Assembly (NCBI GenBank): GCA_910576845.1
Contig: CAJTJA010000005.1
Coordinates: 46,684 to 86,937, forward strand
Origin: an uncultured Oscillibacter sp.
GTDB taxonomy: Bacteria; Bacillota; Clostridia; Oscillospirales; Oscillospiraceae
Direction of reading: 5' to 3'
Length of the DNA stretch: 40,254 nucleotides
Part shown: piece after piece, positions 15,638 to 24,314 of the stretch
Position numbering within the stretch: position 1 is the stretch's first letter
Layout: every line of letters starts with the position of its first letter
The notes under the pieces: model-generated
The model's input: only the letters and a program-made list of their open reading frames with translations
Databases searched by the model: none
Told to the model about the DNA's origin: nothing
Program-made: the position numbers and the translations under genes

Positions 15638-16459
15638 TCACAGTTTTTCAAATACATGGACCCGGAAGGAAATCCGGGTACTCAGCCGGTTCAGCGCAGA
15701 CAGGCGCTCTGCTCCGGCTTTGGGAGTCTTCCAAAAATAAGGCGTCATGCGAAAGAGGTTTTGAATGTCCTCGCGGCATTCCAGCGAAATGGTTTCATTC
15801 ACCGGAATAATTTCCCGATAGGCAAAGCCCTGGTATGGCGTTTCTTTTTCTTCGTTGGGATAAGGAGCGTCATAGAGAATTTTTTTCATTTCCCAGAGGT
15901 GCTCCGGGCCCGGAACCACATAGAGAAATGTCCCACCGGGTTTTAATATTCGGTGAAACTCCTCTAGAGCCAGAGGGGAAAAGCAGTTCAGCAGCAGGTC
16001 TGCGCTGCTGTCATCCAGAGGCAGGCGATAGGAAGAAGCTACGGCAAATTCCACATCATGAGTTCGCCTGGCTGCGGAGCGAAGCGCAAATTTAGAGATG
16101 TCTGTCCCTGCCATTCGAGGCCGCTTCCCAGCCTCCAGCAGGGCCTGGTGCACCCCGGCGGTGTACCAGGCCTCACCGCAGCCGGCGTCTAATACAGTGG
16201 GAAATTCCGCAGAAAGGGCCACGGACAAATTACAAATTGTATTTAAAAGCAATTTATAATACCCCTTGGAAAGAAAATCCCGCCTTGCACGCACCATTTC
16301 CCGGTCATCGCCGGGAAGGGCGGAATGTTTTTGGTTTGGGGGCAGCAGATGGACATAGCCCTCCCTGGCCAAGTCAAAGCTGTGGCGGAGCGGGCAGCGG
16401 TAAGCCGCCGCTGTCCGCTCCAAAGGAGCGGCGCAGAGGGGACAACGGAAGAGACTCAT
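15638..16459 (-). CDS. rlmA: RlmA-type 23S rRNA (guanine-N1)-methyltransferase
   Basis: A 273-residue SAM-dependent methyltransferase. The N-terminal zinc finger FRCPLCAAPL then CPLRHSFDLAREGY is diagnostic of RlmA, which methylates G745 or G748 in helix 35 of 23S rRNA. The SAM-binding motif VLDAGCGEAWYT and the LLNCFSPLALEEFHRILKPG region follow. In some Gram-positives the RlmA(II) form affects tylosin and telithromycin binding, and the subtype cannot be decided here. It overlaps the MATE stop by 4 bp (ATGA), so translation is coupled to the exporter. Confidence 0.88.
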   Translation of the reverse strand: MSLFRCPLCAAPLERTAAAYRCPLRHSFDLAREGYVHLLPPNQKHSALPGDDREMVRARRDFLSKGYYKLLLNTICNLSVALSAEFPTVLDAGCGEAWYTAGVHQALLEAGKRPRMAGTDISKFALRSAARRTHDVEFAVASSYRLPLDDSSADLLLNCFSPLALEEFHRILKPGGTFLYVVPGPEHLWEMKKILYDAPYPNEEKETPYQGFAYREIIPVNETISLECREDIQNLFRMTPYFWKTPKAGAERLSALNRLSTRISFRVHVFEKL

Positions 16460-17844
16460 TTCTTCCCGCCTTCCGTTACATCATTGATCCATTTCCCACC
16501 CTGGACCCGCCAGAGGCAGAGAGGAAATTTTGCAATGCTCTCCAGTTGGATGGCAAAAGCAATGGGCCAGCAGCCCAGCTTCAATACCAGGGCGGCCAGC
16601 GCCGTGACAGGCAGACAGACCACCCACTGGGGAACGACATCCAAAGCTGTAGACCAAAAGACATCGCCCCCGCCCCGAAGAACGCCGGTAATGGCGGAAA
16701 TAGCGCAGGCGTGGAGAGGAATGGAGGCGAAGCCCATGACCGCCAGGGCCGTGGCAATTTCGGCGGAGAGGCCGAAGAGCTTGAACATAGGAAAAATAAT
16801 AGGGACAAAAACCAGCGGTACCAAGGTTAGAGAGAAAATTCCAAGAACCGTTCCCACCAGAACGGCGAACCACAGGAGGACCCGGCTCAGCCCCATAATC
16901 TGCTCCCGGTCTTGGCCCTCTCCAATCGCTTTGCCCACCATCACTGCTGTGGCGGCCCCCAGGCCAAAGCAGACCACCAGGAACAGCCGATTCAAATTTC
17001 CCATGACCGCGTTGGCCGCCAGCATTTCGACAGAGTTTTCAGTATAACCCAGAATGACGGTGAGCATAGAATTGCCAAGGCCCCAGACCGTCTCATTCAA
17101 AACCACCGGGGAAGCGTATTTGACAAAGCGCCGGGTCATATCCAGGCCGGGACGAAAAAACGCCCCCAGGTGCAGGGGAATCAATTTGCTCCGCAGGGCG
17201 CAAATCGTGCAGATGACAAACTCGCTGATCCGGGCCAGAAGCGTTGCAATGGCGGCTCCGGCCACGCCCATAGCGGGAAAGCCCCAATTGCCGAAGATCA
17301 GGAGGTAATTCAGCCCCGTGTTAAGAATGGTGGAAAATCCAAAGAGCTTCATGCCGAAGGACGGGTCTTCCACGCTGCGCCGCGCGCTGACATAAATAGA
17401 AGAGAGCATGTTAAAAACATAGGAGAAGCCGATAACCCGGAGATAAGGAGCCCCCAGCAGGGACAACTCGTGCTTGTTGGAGAGAAGATCCATCACTGTC
17501 ACCGGAAAGGCAAAGAAAACCAGGGCCAGGGCAGAAGTGATAACAGTGCCTATGAGGGAGGCGACGCCCAGGGCCCGGCTGACGCTTCGTTCATCTCCCT
17601 TTCCCCAGTACTGACTTACCAGAATACCCAGGCCGCTTTGGAAGCCGAAAACAATACTGGTAAGAAGGAAGACGGGGACGTTGGCAGTGGTGACGGCGGC
17701 CATCTCGGCGTTCCCCAGGCGGGAAACCATAAATGTGTCAATCAGCCCCAGGGAAAAGGTAATGAGATTTTGCAGAATCATGGGCAGGGAAAGCTTAAAG
17801 AGCCGTTTATAAAAGCCTGGCTCACGGCGGAGAAAATTGAACAT
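16456..17844 (-). CDS. MATE-family multidrug/Na+ or H+ antiporter
   Basis: A 462-residue membrane protein with about 12 transmembrane helices in two similar halves. The first helices contain LPMILQNLITFSLGLIDTFM and the conserved SQYWGKGD loop; the second half repeats the pattern with MVGKAIGEGQD. MATE proteins export cationic or aromatic compounds. Here the gene is 33 bp after a cysteine desulfurase and overlaps the rRNA methyltransferase, so drug defence is a reasonable guess, but the substrate is unknown. Confidence 0.92.
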   Translation of the reverse strand: MFNFLRREPGFYKRLFKLSLPMILQNLITFSLGLIDTFMVSRLGNAEMAAVTTANVPVFLLTSIVFGFQSGLGILVSQYWGKGDERSVSRALGVASLIGTVITSALALVFFAFPVTVMDLLSNKHELSLLGAPYLRVIGFSYVFNMLSSIYVSARRSVEDPSFGMKLFGFSTILNTGLNYLLIFGNWGFPAMGVAGAAIATLLARISEFVICTICALRSKLIPLHLGAFFRPGLDMTRRFVKYASPVVLNETVWGLGNSMLTVILGYTENSVEMLAANAVMGNLNRLFLVVCFGLGAATAVMVGKAIGEGQDREQIMGLSRVLLWFAVLVGTVLGIFSLTLVPLVFVPIIFPMFKLFGLSAEIATALAVMGFASIPLHACAISAITGVLRGGGDVFWSTALDVVPQWVVCLPVTALAALVLKLGCWPIAFAIQLESIAKFPLCLWRVQGGKWINDVTEGGKK

Positions 17845-17877
17845 TGCACACCTTTTATTTATTTATCAGAAAGTATG

Positions 17878-19005
17878 TTACAGCATAGGCATCCGTGTAT
17901 CGTGGTGCCTGCGCAGGGCTTCCGCGCAGGTGTCGATCTCTTCCTTTGTGGTCCGGGGGCCGAAACTGAGGCGGATGACGCCGGAGGCCACCCGTTTCGG
18001 CAGCTTCAGCGCCGCCACCACGTGGCTGGGCTTTCCCTGGTGGCAGGCGGATCCGGCGGAGATGCAGATTTCCTGGCTCCCCAGGTCGTTGACTATGTTC
18101 TGGCTGGGCCAGCCCGCCAGGGAAAGCGACAAAATGTGAGGCGCTGTGCCCCGGCCTACCGGAACCATATCCGGGATGGATAGAAGCCGTTCCTCCGCAT
18201 AGGCCCGCAGCTTCGTCAGATGAGCCCGGTCCTGCTCAAGAGCTGCCGCCCGCAGCTCCGCCGCCTTGGCAAAGCCCGCAATCTGGGCTGTGGCCTCGGT
18301 GCCGGAGCGGAAGCCCCGCTCCTGCCCTCCGCCCGCCAGAAGGGGACGGGGATTCCGTACCCGGGGACCGGCATACAGCGCTCCAATTCCCTTGGGCCCG
18401 CCGATCTTGTGGGCGGAGACGGTTACAAAGTCCGCCCCCAGAAACCGGACGGAAAAGGTTCCAAGAGCCTGAACCGCATCGGTATGCAGCAGCGTTTTTG
18501 GATTTTTGGCGGGCAGGCCTTTGGCGATTTCTTCAACGGGGTACACCGTTCCAAGCTCGTTGTTCACCAGCATGACGGACACAGCCGCCGTATCCGGCCG
18601 AACGGCCTGTAATACCTGTCCGGCAGAGATGCCGCCGTCTTGGTCCGGGCTGAGATATGTAACATCAAAGCCCTCCTGCTCCAGCTGCTTGCAGGTTTCC
18701 AACACGGCGCTGTGTTCTATGGCCGTTGTAACAATGTGGCGGCCCAGGTGCCGGTTCTGCCATGCGGCGGCCCGGAGGGCCCAGTTGTCCCCCTCAGTGC
18801 CGCAGGAGGTGAAATACAGCCCTTCGGCCGGACAGTCCAAAAGGGCGGCAACGGTATGACGCCAGCTCTCCACCTGCTTCTTCATCCCGGCGCCGAAGGG
18901 ATGCTGGGAACTAGGATTACCATACTGCTCTGTAAGGACTTTATACATAACATCCGCTGTTTCAGGGGAAAGCGGCGTGGTGGCGGCATGATCAAGATAA
19001 ATCAT
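17878..19005 (-). CDS. cysteine desulfurase (NifS/IscS-like)
   Basis: A 375-residue PLP enzyme that takes sulfur from cysteine for Fe-S clusters or tRNA thiolation. It starts MIYLDHAATTPL as usual; PLP lysine K200 is in SAHKIGGPKG and the persulfide cysteine C321 is in SAGSACHQGKPS. The ATG at 19005 follows GAGGAG by 7 bases; an N-terminal extension with no conservation is rejected. It heads a leftward unit with MATE, RlmA-type and hydrolase genes and is divergent from mtaB, a radical-SAM methylthiolase that needs Fe-S clusters and sulfur. No iscU is adjacent. Confidence 0.92.
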   Translation of the reverse strand: MIYLDHAATTPLSPETADVMYKVLTEQYGNPSSQHPFGAGMKKQVESWRHTVAALLDCPAEGLYFTSCGTEGDNWALRAAAWQNRHLGRHIVTTAIEHSAVLETCKQLEQEGFDVTYLSPDQDGGISAGQVLQAVRPDTAAVSVMLVNNELGTVYPVEEIAKGLPAKNPKTLLHTDAVQALGTFSVRFLGADFVTVSAHKIGGPKGIGALYAGPRVRNPRPLLAGGGQERGFRSGTEATAQIAGFAKAAELRAAALEQDRAHLTKLRAYAEERLLSIPDMVPVGRGTAPHILSLSLAGWPSQNIVNDLGSQEICISAGSACHQGKPSHVVAALKLPKRVASGVIRLSFGPRTTKEEIDTCAEALRRHHDTRMPML

Positions 19006-19029
19006 GGGAGGACTCCTCTCCATTGGGGC

Positions 19030-19058
19030 TTGCCCAATGAAAAAAATCAAAGTATAAT
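19030..19058 (+). promoter_or_regulatory. promoter of mtaB, overlapped by a small hairpin
   Basis: TTGCCC (19030-19035), 17 bp, then TATAAT (19053-19058). The inverted repeat CATTGGG (19021-19027) and CCCAATG (19033-19039) overlaps the -35, so it could be an operator shared with the divergent desulfurase gene. Confidence 0.65.
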
Positions 19059-19120
19059 AAAGACACGCCAAATTATTATATAAGCAAATTTCAGAAAGCG
19101 CAAGGAGAATCTGAGCATCT

Positions 19121-20443
19121 ATGAAAATCGCTATTTACACGCTGGGCTGCAAGGTAAATCAATACGAGACCCAGGCTATGGAGCAGGAGCTCCGGGCCAG
19201 AGGCCATGAGACCGTTCCCTTCAGCGATGAAGCGGACGCCTACATCATTAATACCTGTTCCGTTACCGCTGCCAGTGATCAAAAATCACGGCAGGTGATT
19301 CACCGGGTTCGCCGGGAGAGACCCGGCGCTATAGTGGCGGTCTGCGGCTGCTGGTCCCAAACTCACGCCGCCGAGGCCCATGCGCTGGGCGCCGATGTTC
19401 TGGCAGGGACCGGGGACCGAATGGGATTCCTGGGCCTTTTGGAGCAGGCGGTCCAGAAGCAGGGGATCTCCGCCGAACATAGGACTCCCTTGGAGGCCGT
19501 GGACCGGCCCTTTGAGCGGAGACGGTTCGAGTGGCTGCCTGCCGGGGGCTTGGAGGGGCGGACACGGGCGTTGCTGAAAGTGGAGGATGGCTGCTCTAAT
19601 TTTTGTTCCTACTGCATTATTCCCTACGCGAGAGGGCCGGTGCGGTCTCTTCCCATGGGGGAAGCGGCGGTGCAGGCGGCAGGGTTAAAAGACCAGGGTT
19701 ATCAGGAAATTGTTTTAACGGGAATCGAAATTTCCTCCTGGGGGCGGGATTTGAATCAGGGTTTGACCCTGATTGATCTGGTGGAGGCGATCAGTGCCGC
19801 CGCACCCGGAGTCCGCCTTCGCCTGGGCAGCTTGGAGCCCCGCACCATAACGGAGGAATTCTGCCAGCGGGCGGCGATACTGCCGGACCTGTGCCCCCAG
19901 TTTCACTTGTCTCTGCAGAGCGGCTGTGACGCGACTTTGAAGCGGATGCGCCGAAGATATGATACCGCCCGGTATTTCCGGTCCGTAGAGCTTTTGAACG
20001 AGACGTTCCATCACCCTGCCGTTACCGCGGATGTCATTACCGGCTTTCCGGGCGAAACGGAGGAGGAGTTTCAGCAGACTCTGGATTTTATTCAGAAGTG
20101 CGGCTTTGCCCGGATGCATGTCTTTCCCTATTCCGAGCGTCCGGGCACTCCGGCGGCGGAGATGGAGCAGCTCCCCAAAGCCGTCCGGGCGGAGCGGGCC
20201 CACCGGGCCGCAGAGATCGCCGCTTCTATGCGGCGGACATATTTGGAAGCCTGCCTTGGACAGACATACAACGTGCTTTTTGAACAGCCTGACGGGCGGC
20301 GTGACGGCTTTTTCCTGGGCCATGCCCCCAATTATGCGGAGGTACTGGTAAAAGAAGAGGGCCTGCATAATCGGGTTCTTCCGGTGAATATCACCGGGAC
20401 GGACGGGGAAGTCCTCTTTGGTGAACTGGAGGAAGGGACATGA
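19121..20443 (+). CDS. mtaB: tRNA t6A37 C2-methylthiotransferase MtaB
   Basis: A 440-residue radical-SAM enzyme converting t6A37 to ms2t6A37 in ANN-decoding tRNAs. The UPF0004 domain carries Cys10, Cys46 (NTCSVT) and the CGCW cysteine; the radical-SAM cluster motif is CSNFCSYC; a TRAM domain ends the protein. YTLGCKVNQYETQ is typical of MtaB and separates it from MiaB. The following HD gene overlaps by 4 bp. The AAGGAG site is about 12 bases before the ATG, slightly long. Confidence 0.95.
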   Translation: MKIAIYTLGCKVNQYETQAMEQELRARGHETVPFSDEADAYIINTCSVTAASDQKSRQVIHRVRRERPGAIVAVCGCWSQTHAAEAHALGADVLAGTGDRMGFLGLLEQAVQKQGISAEHRTPLEAVDRPFERRRFEWLPAGGLEGRTRALLKVEDGCSNFCSYCIIPYARGPVRSLPMGEAAVQAAGLKDQGYQEIVLTGIEISSWGRDLNQGLTLIDLVEAISAAAPGVRLRLGSLEPRTITEEFCQRAAILPDLCPQFHLSLQSGCDATLKRMRRRYDTARYFRSVELLNETFHHPAVTADVITGFPGETEEEFQQTLDFIQKCGFARMHVFPYSERPGTPAAEMEQLPKAVRAERAHRAAEIAASMRRTYLEACLGQTYNVLFEQPDGRRDGFFLGHAPNYAEVLVKEEGLHNRVLPVNITGTDGEVLFGELEEGT

Positions 20444-21015
20444 GGAGCCACTTTTTTGCCTACATCTCCCGGATGCGTTTTATTCAGCGCTGGGCGCTGA
20501 TGCGAAATACCGCCCCGGAAAATGTCCAGGAACACAGCCACCAGGCAGCCGTCCTGGCCCACGCCCTGGCCGTGATCCGCAACGAAAAATTTAGCGGGAC
20601 CGTGGACCCTGGCCTGGCGGCGGCGGCGGCCTTGTACCACGATGCCAGCGAGATTCTCACCGGAGATATGCCGACCCCCATTAAGTATGACAATCCTGCC
20701 ATCCGCAGTGCCTATAAAGACATTGAAGCCGTAGCGGAACGGAAGCTGCTGGCTATGCTGCCGGAGGAACTCCGGGGGGCTTACGCCCCGGTGCTTACCG
20801 GCGTGGACCCGGAGATAAAACAGCTGGTAAAAGCGGCGGATAAGCTGTCGGCTTATATCAAGTGCGTGGAGGAGCTGAAGGCGGGCAATGCCGAATTCCG
20901 GGAGGCCGCCGCTCAGACCCGGAAGGCACTGGAGGCCTATGGCCTTCCGGAGGTGGGGTATTTCCTGGAGACGTTTATGGAGAGCTTTTCGTTGACATTG
21001 GACGAATTGAAGTAA
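20440..21015 (+). CDS. HD-domain phosphohydrolase, YfbR-like 5-prime-deoxynucleotidase
   Basis: A 191-residue HD-superfamily metal phosphohydrolase. The metal ligands are in VQEHSHQ, the HD pair in LYHDASEILTGD, and a later Asp in KAADKLSAYI. This pattern fits YfbR, which dephosphorylates deoxynucleoside monophosphates. The start ATG overlaps the mtaB stop as ATGA, so the two are coupled. The substrate range is inferred from the family. Confidence 0.85.
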   Translation: MRSHFFAYISRMRFIQRWALMRNTAPENVQEHSHQAAVLAHALAVIRNEKFSGTVDPGLAAAAALYHDASEILTGDMPTPIKYDNPAIRSAYKDIEAVAERKLLAMLPEELRGAYAPVLTGVDPEIKQLVKAADKLSAYIKCVEELKAGNAEFREAAAQTRKALEAYGLPEVGYFLETFMESFSLTLDELK

Positions 21016-21045
21016 CCCGGCGGCTCCGAAGGGCGGATCATCCCC

Positions 21046-21078
21046 GGCAGCCCGGTTTCAAGGGGCTGCCATTCTTTT
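21046..21078 (+). terminator. intrinsic terminator after the HD gene
   Basis: GGCAGCCC (21046-21053) pairs with GGGCTGCC (21063-21070), followed by ATTCTTTT. Confidence 0.65.
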
Positions 21079-21158
21079 GAAATTTCATTCTCCGGACTGG
21101 GAACTTTTTTCAGCTGTCCGGCGTCTAAATGGAAAACAAACGATATGGAGGGATTACA

Positions 21159-23336
21159 ATGAAACGTCTGCTTTCCTTGGCCCTTTCCGGCGCACTGCTG
21201 GCCGCGCTGACCCTGCCTGCCTCCGCCGCCGGGGCGCACGATGTTCGTCTCGCCCAGGTTACTCAGGCGGTGAAAACCGTTTTGGAGCTGGACACGGACG
21301 CCTATGAGACGTTCCGCGGCAATCTGTCAGAGGATCTGGTCCCCGTCTGGAACCTGAGCTGGGAGGGAGACCGGCGCTCCCTTTCTGTCACCGCCTTGGA
21401 GGACGGCACTGTCGCGAGCCTCTCACGCTGGGAGTATGACCCCTCCCCCGACAGCTCCCGGGATTCTTTTCCCGTTTTTCCCCAGAAGACAGGGGATACG
21501 GACCGGGCTGCCGCCGAAGCGTTTTTAGCCCGGGTTCTGCGGGAGGGAGAAGCGGCTGAGCTTCAGGACTCCGAGGGCAGCCTCTCCCTGCGGGGCTCTG
21601 GCGGCAGCTGGTCTGGGACCATTATTTTAAACGGCCTGCCGTCCCCCCTGCACTATTCCATCCAAGCAGAAAACGGCCTGGTGACGCATTTTGATCGAGA
21701 CCTGCCGGAAGTCTCCGTTGTGGGCGGCGTGCCTGACCCGGATGCTTCCGCCGACGCCGCCAAGGCGCAAAAGGACCTGAATGAGACATTGAAGCTCCAG
21801 CTTCAATATGTTCGGGAGGAGGACGGTGGAAGCCGGGCTGTTCTCCGTTATGTGCCGGAGGCAGGAGCCCATGAATTTCTGGTTGATGCCAGGACCGGGG
21901 AGCTTTTGGACATGACAGAGCTGGAGGAACAGCAAGGCTACCGTTCTGCCGCCGGTGGCGGCAATGGCGCGGCTCCTGCCGCCACCAAGGCGGAGATGCC
22001 CGCTGATGAGGCGGGATTCACGCAAGCGGAGTTGGAAGGCGTCCAGGAACTGGAGGGCGTTCTTTCCAAGGAGGCCTTGGATGAGGCCCTCCGGGCAGAG
22101 AGTGTTTATGGTCTCCGGGGCTACGCCCTGATCCGGGCATCTTACGAGAACCTGATCGGAAAGGACGGAAAAGAGGACCAAATTCTTTGCACGCTGCGCT
22201 ATGCCCGAACCGATGGCGGTGAGCGCCTGACCCGGAATCTCACAGTAAACGCCAAGACTGGAGCGGTGGAGAGCGTTCAATCCTCTGCCCCCTGGGGCCG
22301 GGAGCAGAAGATCACGCAGGAGACCGCACAAAAAAAGGCGGAAGTGTTTTTGAAAGCCCTCTGTCCGGACAGAAAACTGGCCCTCTGCGATGCCGGTGTT
22401 TCCGCTGTTCCCCTTGCCGGCCGGCAGGAAGCCGCCCCCTATTACCGCTTCCGCTTTGCCCGGACAGTGAACGGACTGCCCTTTCTGGAAAACTGCTACT
22501 GGGTTTCCATTGACGCTGCCGACGGGTCTGTCTATGGCCTCTCCAGCACTTGGGATGAGAAAGTGACATTTGACAATGCCGACGGCCTCGTGTCTATGGA
22601 GACGGCCCTCTCTGCCTGGGCAGGAGCATATGAGACCGTGCTGGCCTATCGGAATGTCCCCCGGAAGTTGGATGGGACCGACCCGGTCCAGGCCGGGCTG
22701 GTGGAGCAGGGAATGGAGTATTATTATGGCCTCCGTTTGACATACGGTCTGGAGTGTAAGGATTCTTACGAAGGAGTGGACGCCCGGACCGGCAAACCCG
22801 TCCGGGAAGAGAAAAGTGTCTGGAGAAGTTCCCTGGCTTACACGGACATCTCCGGCAGTTCTGCCAGAGCAGATATTGAGAAGCTGGCGAAATATGGCGT
22901 GGGATATAAATCCGACACGTTCCTCCCTGATAAGAGCATAACCCAGTGGGAGCTGGTGGCTCTGGCAAGCAGTCTCCGGGGAATGGCTGTGGACCCGGGG
23001 ACTGTGGAAAAAGACGCCCGGGACAGCATGTACTATGATGTTTGCCGCATGGGGCTTCTTCGGGCCTCGGAGCGGGATGACGACGCCGTCCTCAGCCGGT
23101 CTGACGTTGTGCGGATGCTGCTGGACGCTGCGGGCTACGGCCCTGCTGCCCGGCTGGACAGTGGTATTTTTGCCTGCAATTACTCTGACCGGGGAAGTAT
23201 CCCGGAGAAGGATATGGGATATGCCGCTATTGCGCAGGCATTGGATATGGCGGAGGGAGTCTATGCGGGAGAACGCCCGGCTGTTAGAGAAGAAGCCGCT
23301 TCCATGCTTTGCCGGGTATTGGAGCGGAAGAGCTGA
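21159..23336 (+). CDS. large secreted protein with YcdB/PepSY-like repeats and C-terminal SLH domain
   Basis: A 725-residue exported protein. The signal peptide MKRLLSLALSGALLAALTLP ends at ASA-A near residue 25. The middle (about 60-550) has repeated PepSY/YcdB-like units recognisable by VDARTGELL, VNAKTGAVES and IDAADGSVYG. Residues 560-725 look like degenerate S-layer-homology repeats (AYTDIS, DKSITQWELVALASS, LSRSDVVRMLLDAAGY), which tether proteins to pyruvylated cell-wall polymer. The ATG at 21159 is preferred because GGAGGG lies 6 bases upstream and it begins the signal peptide. The function of the YcdB repeats is unknown. Confidence 0.82.
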   Translation: MKRLLSLALSGALLAALTLPASAAGAHDVRLAQVTQAVKTVLELDTDAYETFRGNLSEDLVPVWNLSWEGDRRSLSVTALEDGTVASLSRWEYDPSPDSSRDSFPVFPQKTGDTDRAAAEAFLARVLREGEAAELQDSEGSLSLRGSGGSWSGTIILNGLPSPLHYSIQAENGLVTHFDRDLPEVSVVGGVPDPDASADAAKAQKDLNETLKLQLQYVREEDGGSRAVLRYVPEAGAHEFLVDARTGELLDMTELEEQQGYRSAAGGGNGAAPAATKAEMPADEAGFTQAELEGVQELEGVLSKEALDEALRAESVYGLRGYALIRASYENLIGKDGKEDQILCTLRYARTDGGERLTRNLTVNAKTGAVESVQSSAPWGREQKITQETAQKKAEVFLKALCPDRKLALCDAGVSAVPLAGRQEAAPYYRFRFARTVNGLPFLENCYWVSIDAADGSVYGLSSTWDEKVTFDNADGLVSMETALSAWAGAYETVLAYRNVPRKLDGTDPVQAGLVEQGMEYYYGLRLTYGLECKDSYEGVDARTGKPVREEKSVWRSSLAYTDISGSSARADIEKLAKYGVGYKSDTFLPDKSITQWELVALASSLRGMAVDPGTVEKDARDSMYYDVCRMGLLRASERDDDAVLSRSDVVRMLLDAAGYGPAARLDSGIFACNYSDRGSIPEKDMGYAAIAQALDMAEGVYAGERPAVREEAASMLCRVLERKS

Positions 23337-23351
23337 AACTGCGAAAAAGGA

Positions 23352-23383
23352 AGAGGGGCCGCTTTTAGCGGCCCCTCTCAGAT
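23352..23383. terminator. bidirectional terminator
   Basis: AGAGGGGCCGC (23352-23362) and GCGGCCCCTCT (23368-23378) form an 11-bp stem between two convergent genes. TTTTT follows on the plus side and CTTTTT on the minus side. Confidence 0.8.
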
Positions 23384-23385
23384 TT

Positions 23386-23634
23386 TTACGCTGTCTCCAA
23401 AATACCCGACAGGGTTTCCAGTGCTTCTGCGGCATCGCTGCCCTCGGCGTCAAGCTCTACAGGACCTCCGTCCTTCATCAGAGATAGAAAGCCAAGAAGG
23501 CTTTTTCCATTGACGCTGTGCTCCCCCCGCGTAATAGAGATATAGCAGGAAAAGCCGCTGGCCGCTTTGATAAAACTGGTAGCGGTGCGGTTCAGTTTGT
23601 CTTCCGGGATTTGTACAATTACCGTGCGTTTCAT
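23386..23634 (-). CDS. HPr-family paralogue lacking the catalytic histidine (Crh-like)
   Basis: An 82-residue protein that aligns along its length with the true HPr at 38013. The regulatory serine region VNGKSLLGFLSL matches HPr VNAKSLLGVLSL, so Ser45 corresponds to Ser46. The catalytic stretch GLHARPAT is replaced by KLNRTATS: the His15 position is Asn, one residue is missing and Pro18 is Thr. It therefore cannot relay PTS phosphate from PEP but could still be phosphorylated by HPr kinase, like Bacillus Crh (Gln15). GGAG precedes the ATG, and it has its own strong promoter and terminator. Confidence 0.85.
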   Translation of the reverse strand: MKRTVIVQIPEDKLNRTATSFIKAASGFSCYISITRGEHSVNGKSLLGFLSLMKDGGPVELDAEGSDAAEALETLSGILETA

Positions 23635-23668
23635 GTGCCCACTCCGTTTCCATGAAATAATTGGAGCT

Positions 23669-23697
23669 AGTATAACACGCTTCTCTGTCTATGCCAA
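23669..23697 (-). promoter_or_regulatory. strong promoter of the Crh-like gene
   Basis: Minus-strand TTGGCA (23697-23692), 17 bp, TATACT (23674-23669), 35 bp before the ATG. Both boxes match five of six bases. Confidence 0.8.
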
Positions 23698-23826
23698 TTT
23701 TTATTAAAAAAGTTTTTAGAGGAAATCTGCATTTTTGTGTTCTCTGCGCAAAATATTAAGACCGCCATTTCAGAAATTGTTGGAAATTCCGAGAAATTTA
23801 AAATGTGAAAAAAATTGAAAAAAAGC

Positions 23827-23854
23827 TTGACTTTGAGAAATCCTTTGCTATAAT
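23827..23854 (+). promoter_or_regulatory. promoter of tRNA-Ser
   Basis: TTGACT (23827-23832), 16 bp, TATAAT (23849-23854), about 60 bp before the tRNA. Confidence 0.75.
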
Positions 23855-23913
23855 AATGAATGTTCTTTTAGAGCAAGCATGCTAGTTATATGGTTTGCAT
23901 TATTGAAAATGAT

Positions 23914-24005
23914 GGAGAAGTCGCCTAGTTGGTCGAGGGCGCATGATTGGAAATCATGTAGGCCCCTAAAGGGTCTCGAGGGTTCGAATCCCTCCTTCTC
24001 CGCCA
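23914..24005 (+). tRNA. tRNA-Ser (anticodon GGA)
   Basis: A 92-nt gene including encoded CCA. Acceptor GGAGAAG (23914) pairs with CTTCTCC; the anticodon arm ATGAT-TGGAAA-TCAT has GGA; a long variable arm (CCCCTAAAGGG) and the T arm GAGGGTTCGAATCCCTC are present. The long variable arm is typical of class II serine tRNA. A leftward open frame across it is an artefact. Confidence 0.97.
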
Positions 24006-24011
24006 CGCAGC

Positions 24012-24064
24012 AGAACCATTGACAGCAGGGAAATCCCTGTTCTGTCAATGGTTCTGTTTTTATT
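24012..24064 (+). terminator. intrinsic terminator of tRNA-Ser
   Basis: AGAACCATTGACAG (24012-24025) pairs perfectly over 14 bp with 24042-24055, with an inner AGGGA/TCCCT pairing, followed by GTTTTTATTT. Confidence 0.9.
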
Positions 24065-24198
24065 TCCGGCATGTCAATTCCCAGCGGTTCCGTGCCGTCT
24101 TCCTGCGTCCTCTAAACGCGGCCCGGGCACGGTCCAAAGCTTCTCCCGGGCATTTGACTTTTTTCGAATAAGCCTTCCAATTTCCTTGAGGGCGGTTT

Positions 24199-24308
24199 AA
24201 AATGGTAACCGGAAGCATAAATGCGGCAGGCCGCCGGGTGTTGCGACCACCCGGCGGCCCTGTACGAGTGACGACAGCACTCGGCACAGCAGTTTGAAAC
24301 TGCACCAC
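24199..24308 (-). ncRNA. candidate structured RNA or leader, unknown family
   Basis: A strong leftward promoter would start a transcript near 24308 with three successive hairpins: GCAGTTT/AAACTGC (24289-24303), CGAGTG/CACTCG (24265-24283) and a 12-bp perfect GGCCGCCGGGTG stem (24229-24259). No T run follows the last stem, so it may be a leader. A 52-codon lysine- and arginine-rich frame (ATG at 24218 to stop at 24060, MLPVTILNRPQG at the start) follows without a visible ribosome site. I do not recognise the RNA family. Confidence 0.45.
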
Positions 24309-24314
24309 GGGCTT

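Noticed and set aside
23848..24072. A 74-codon leftward frame over tRNA-Ser
   Set aside because: The peptide EKEGFEPSRPF is a known artefact of reading a tRNA-Ser backwards.
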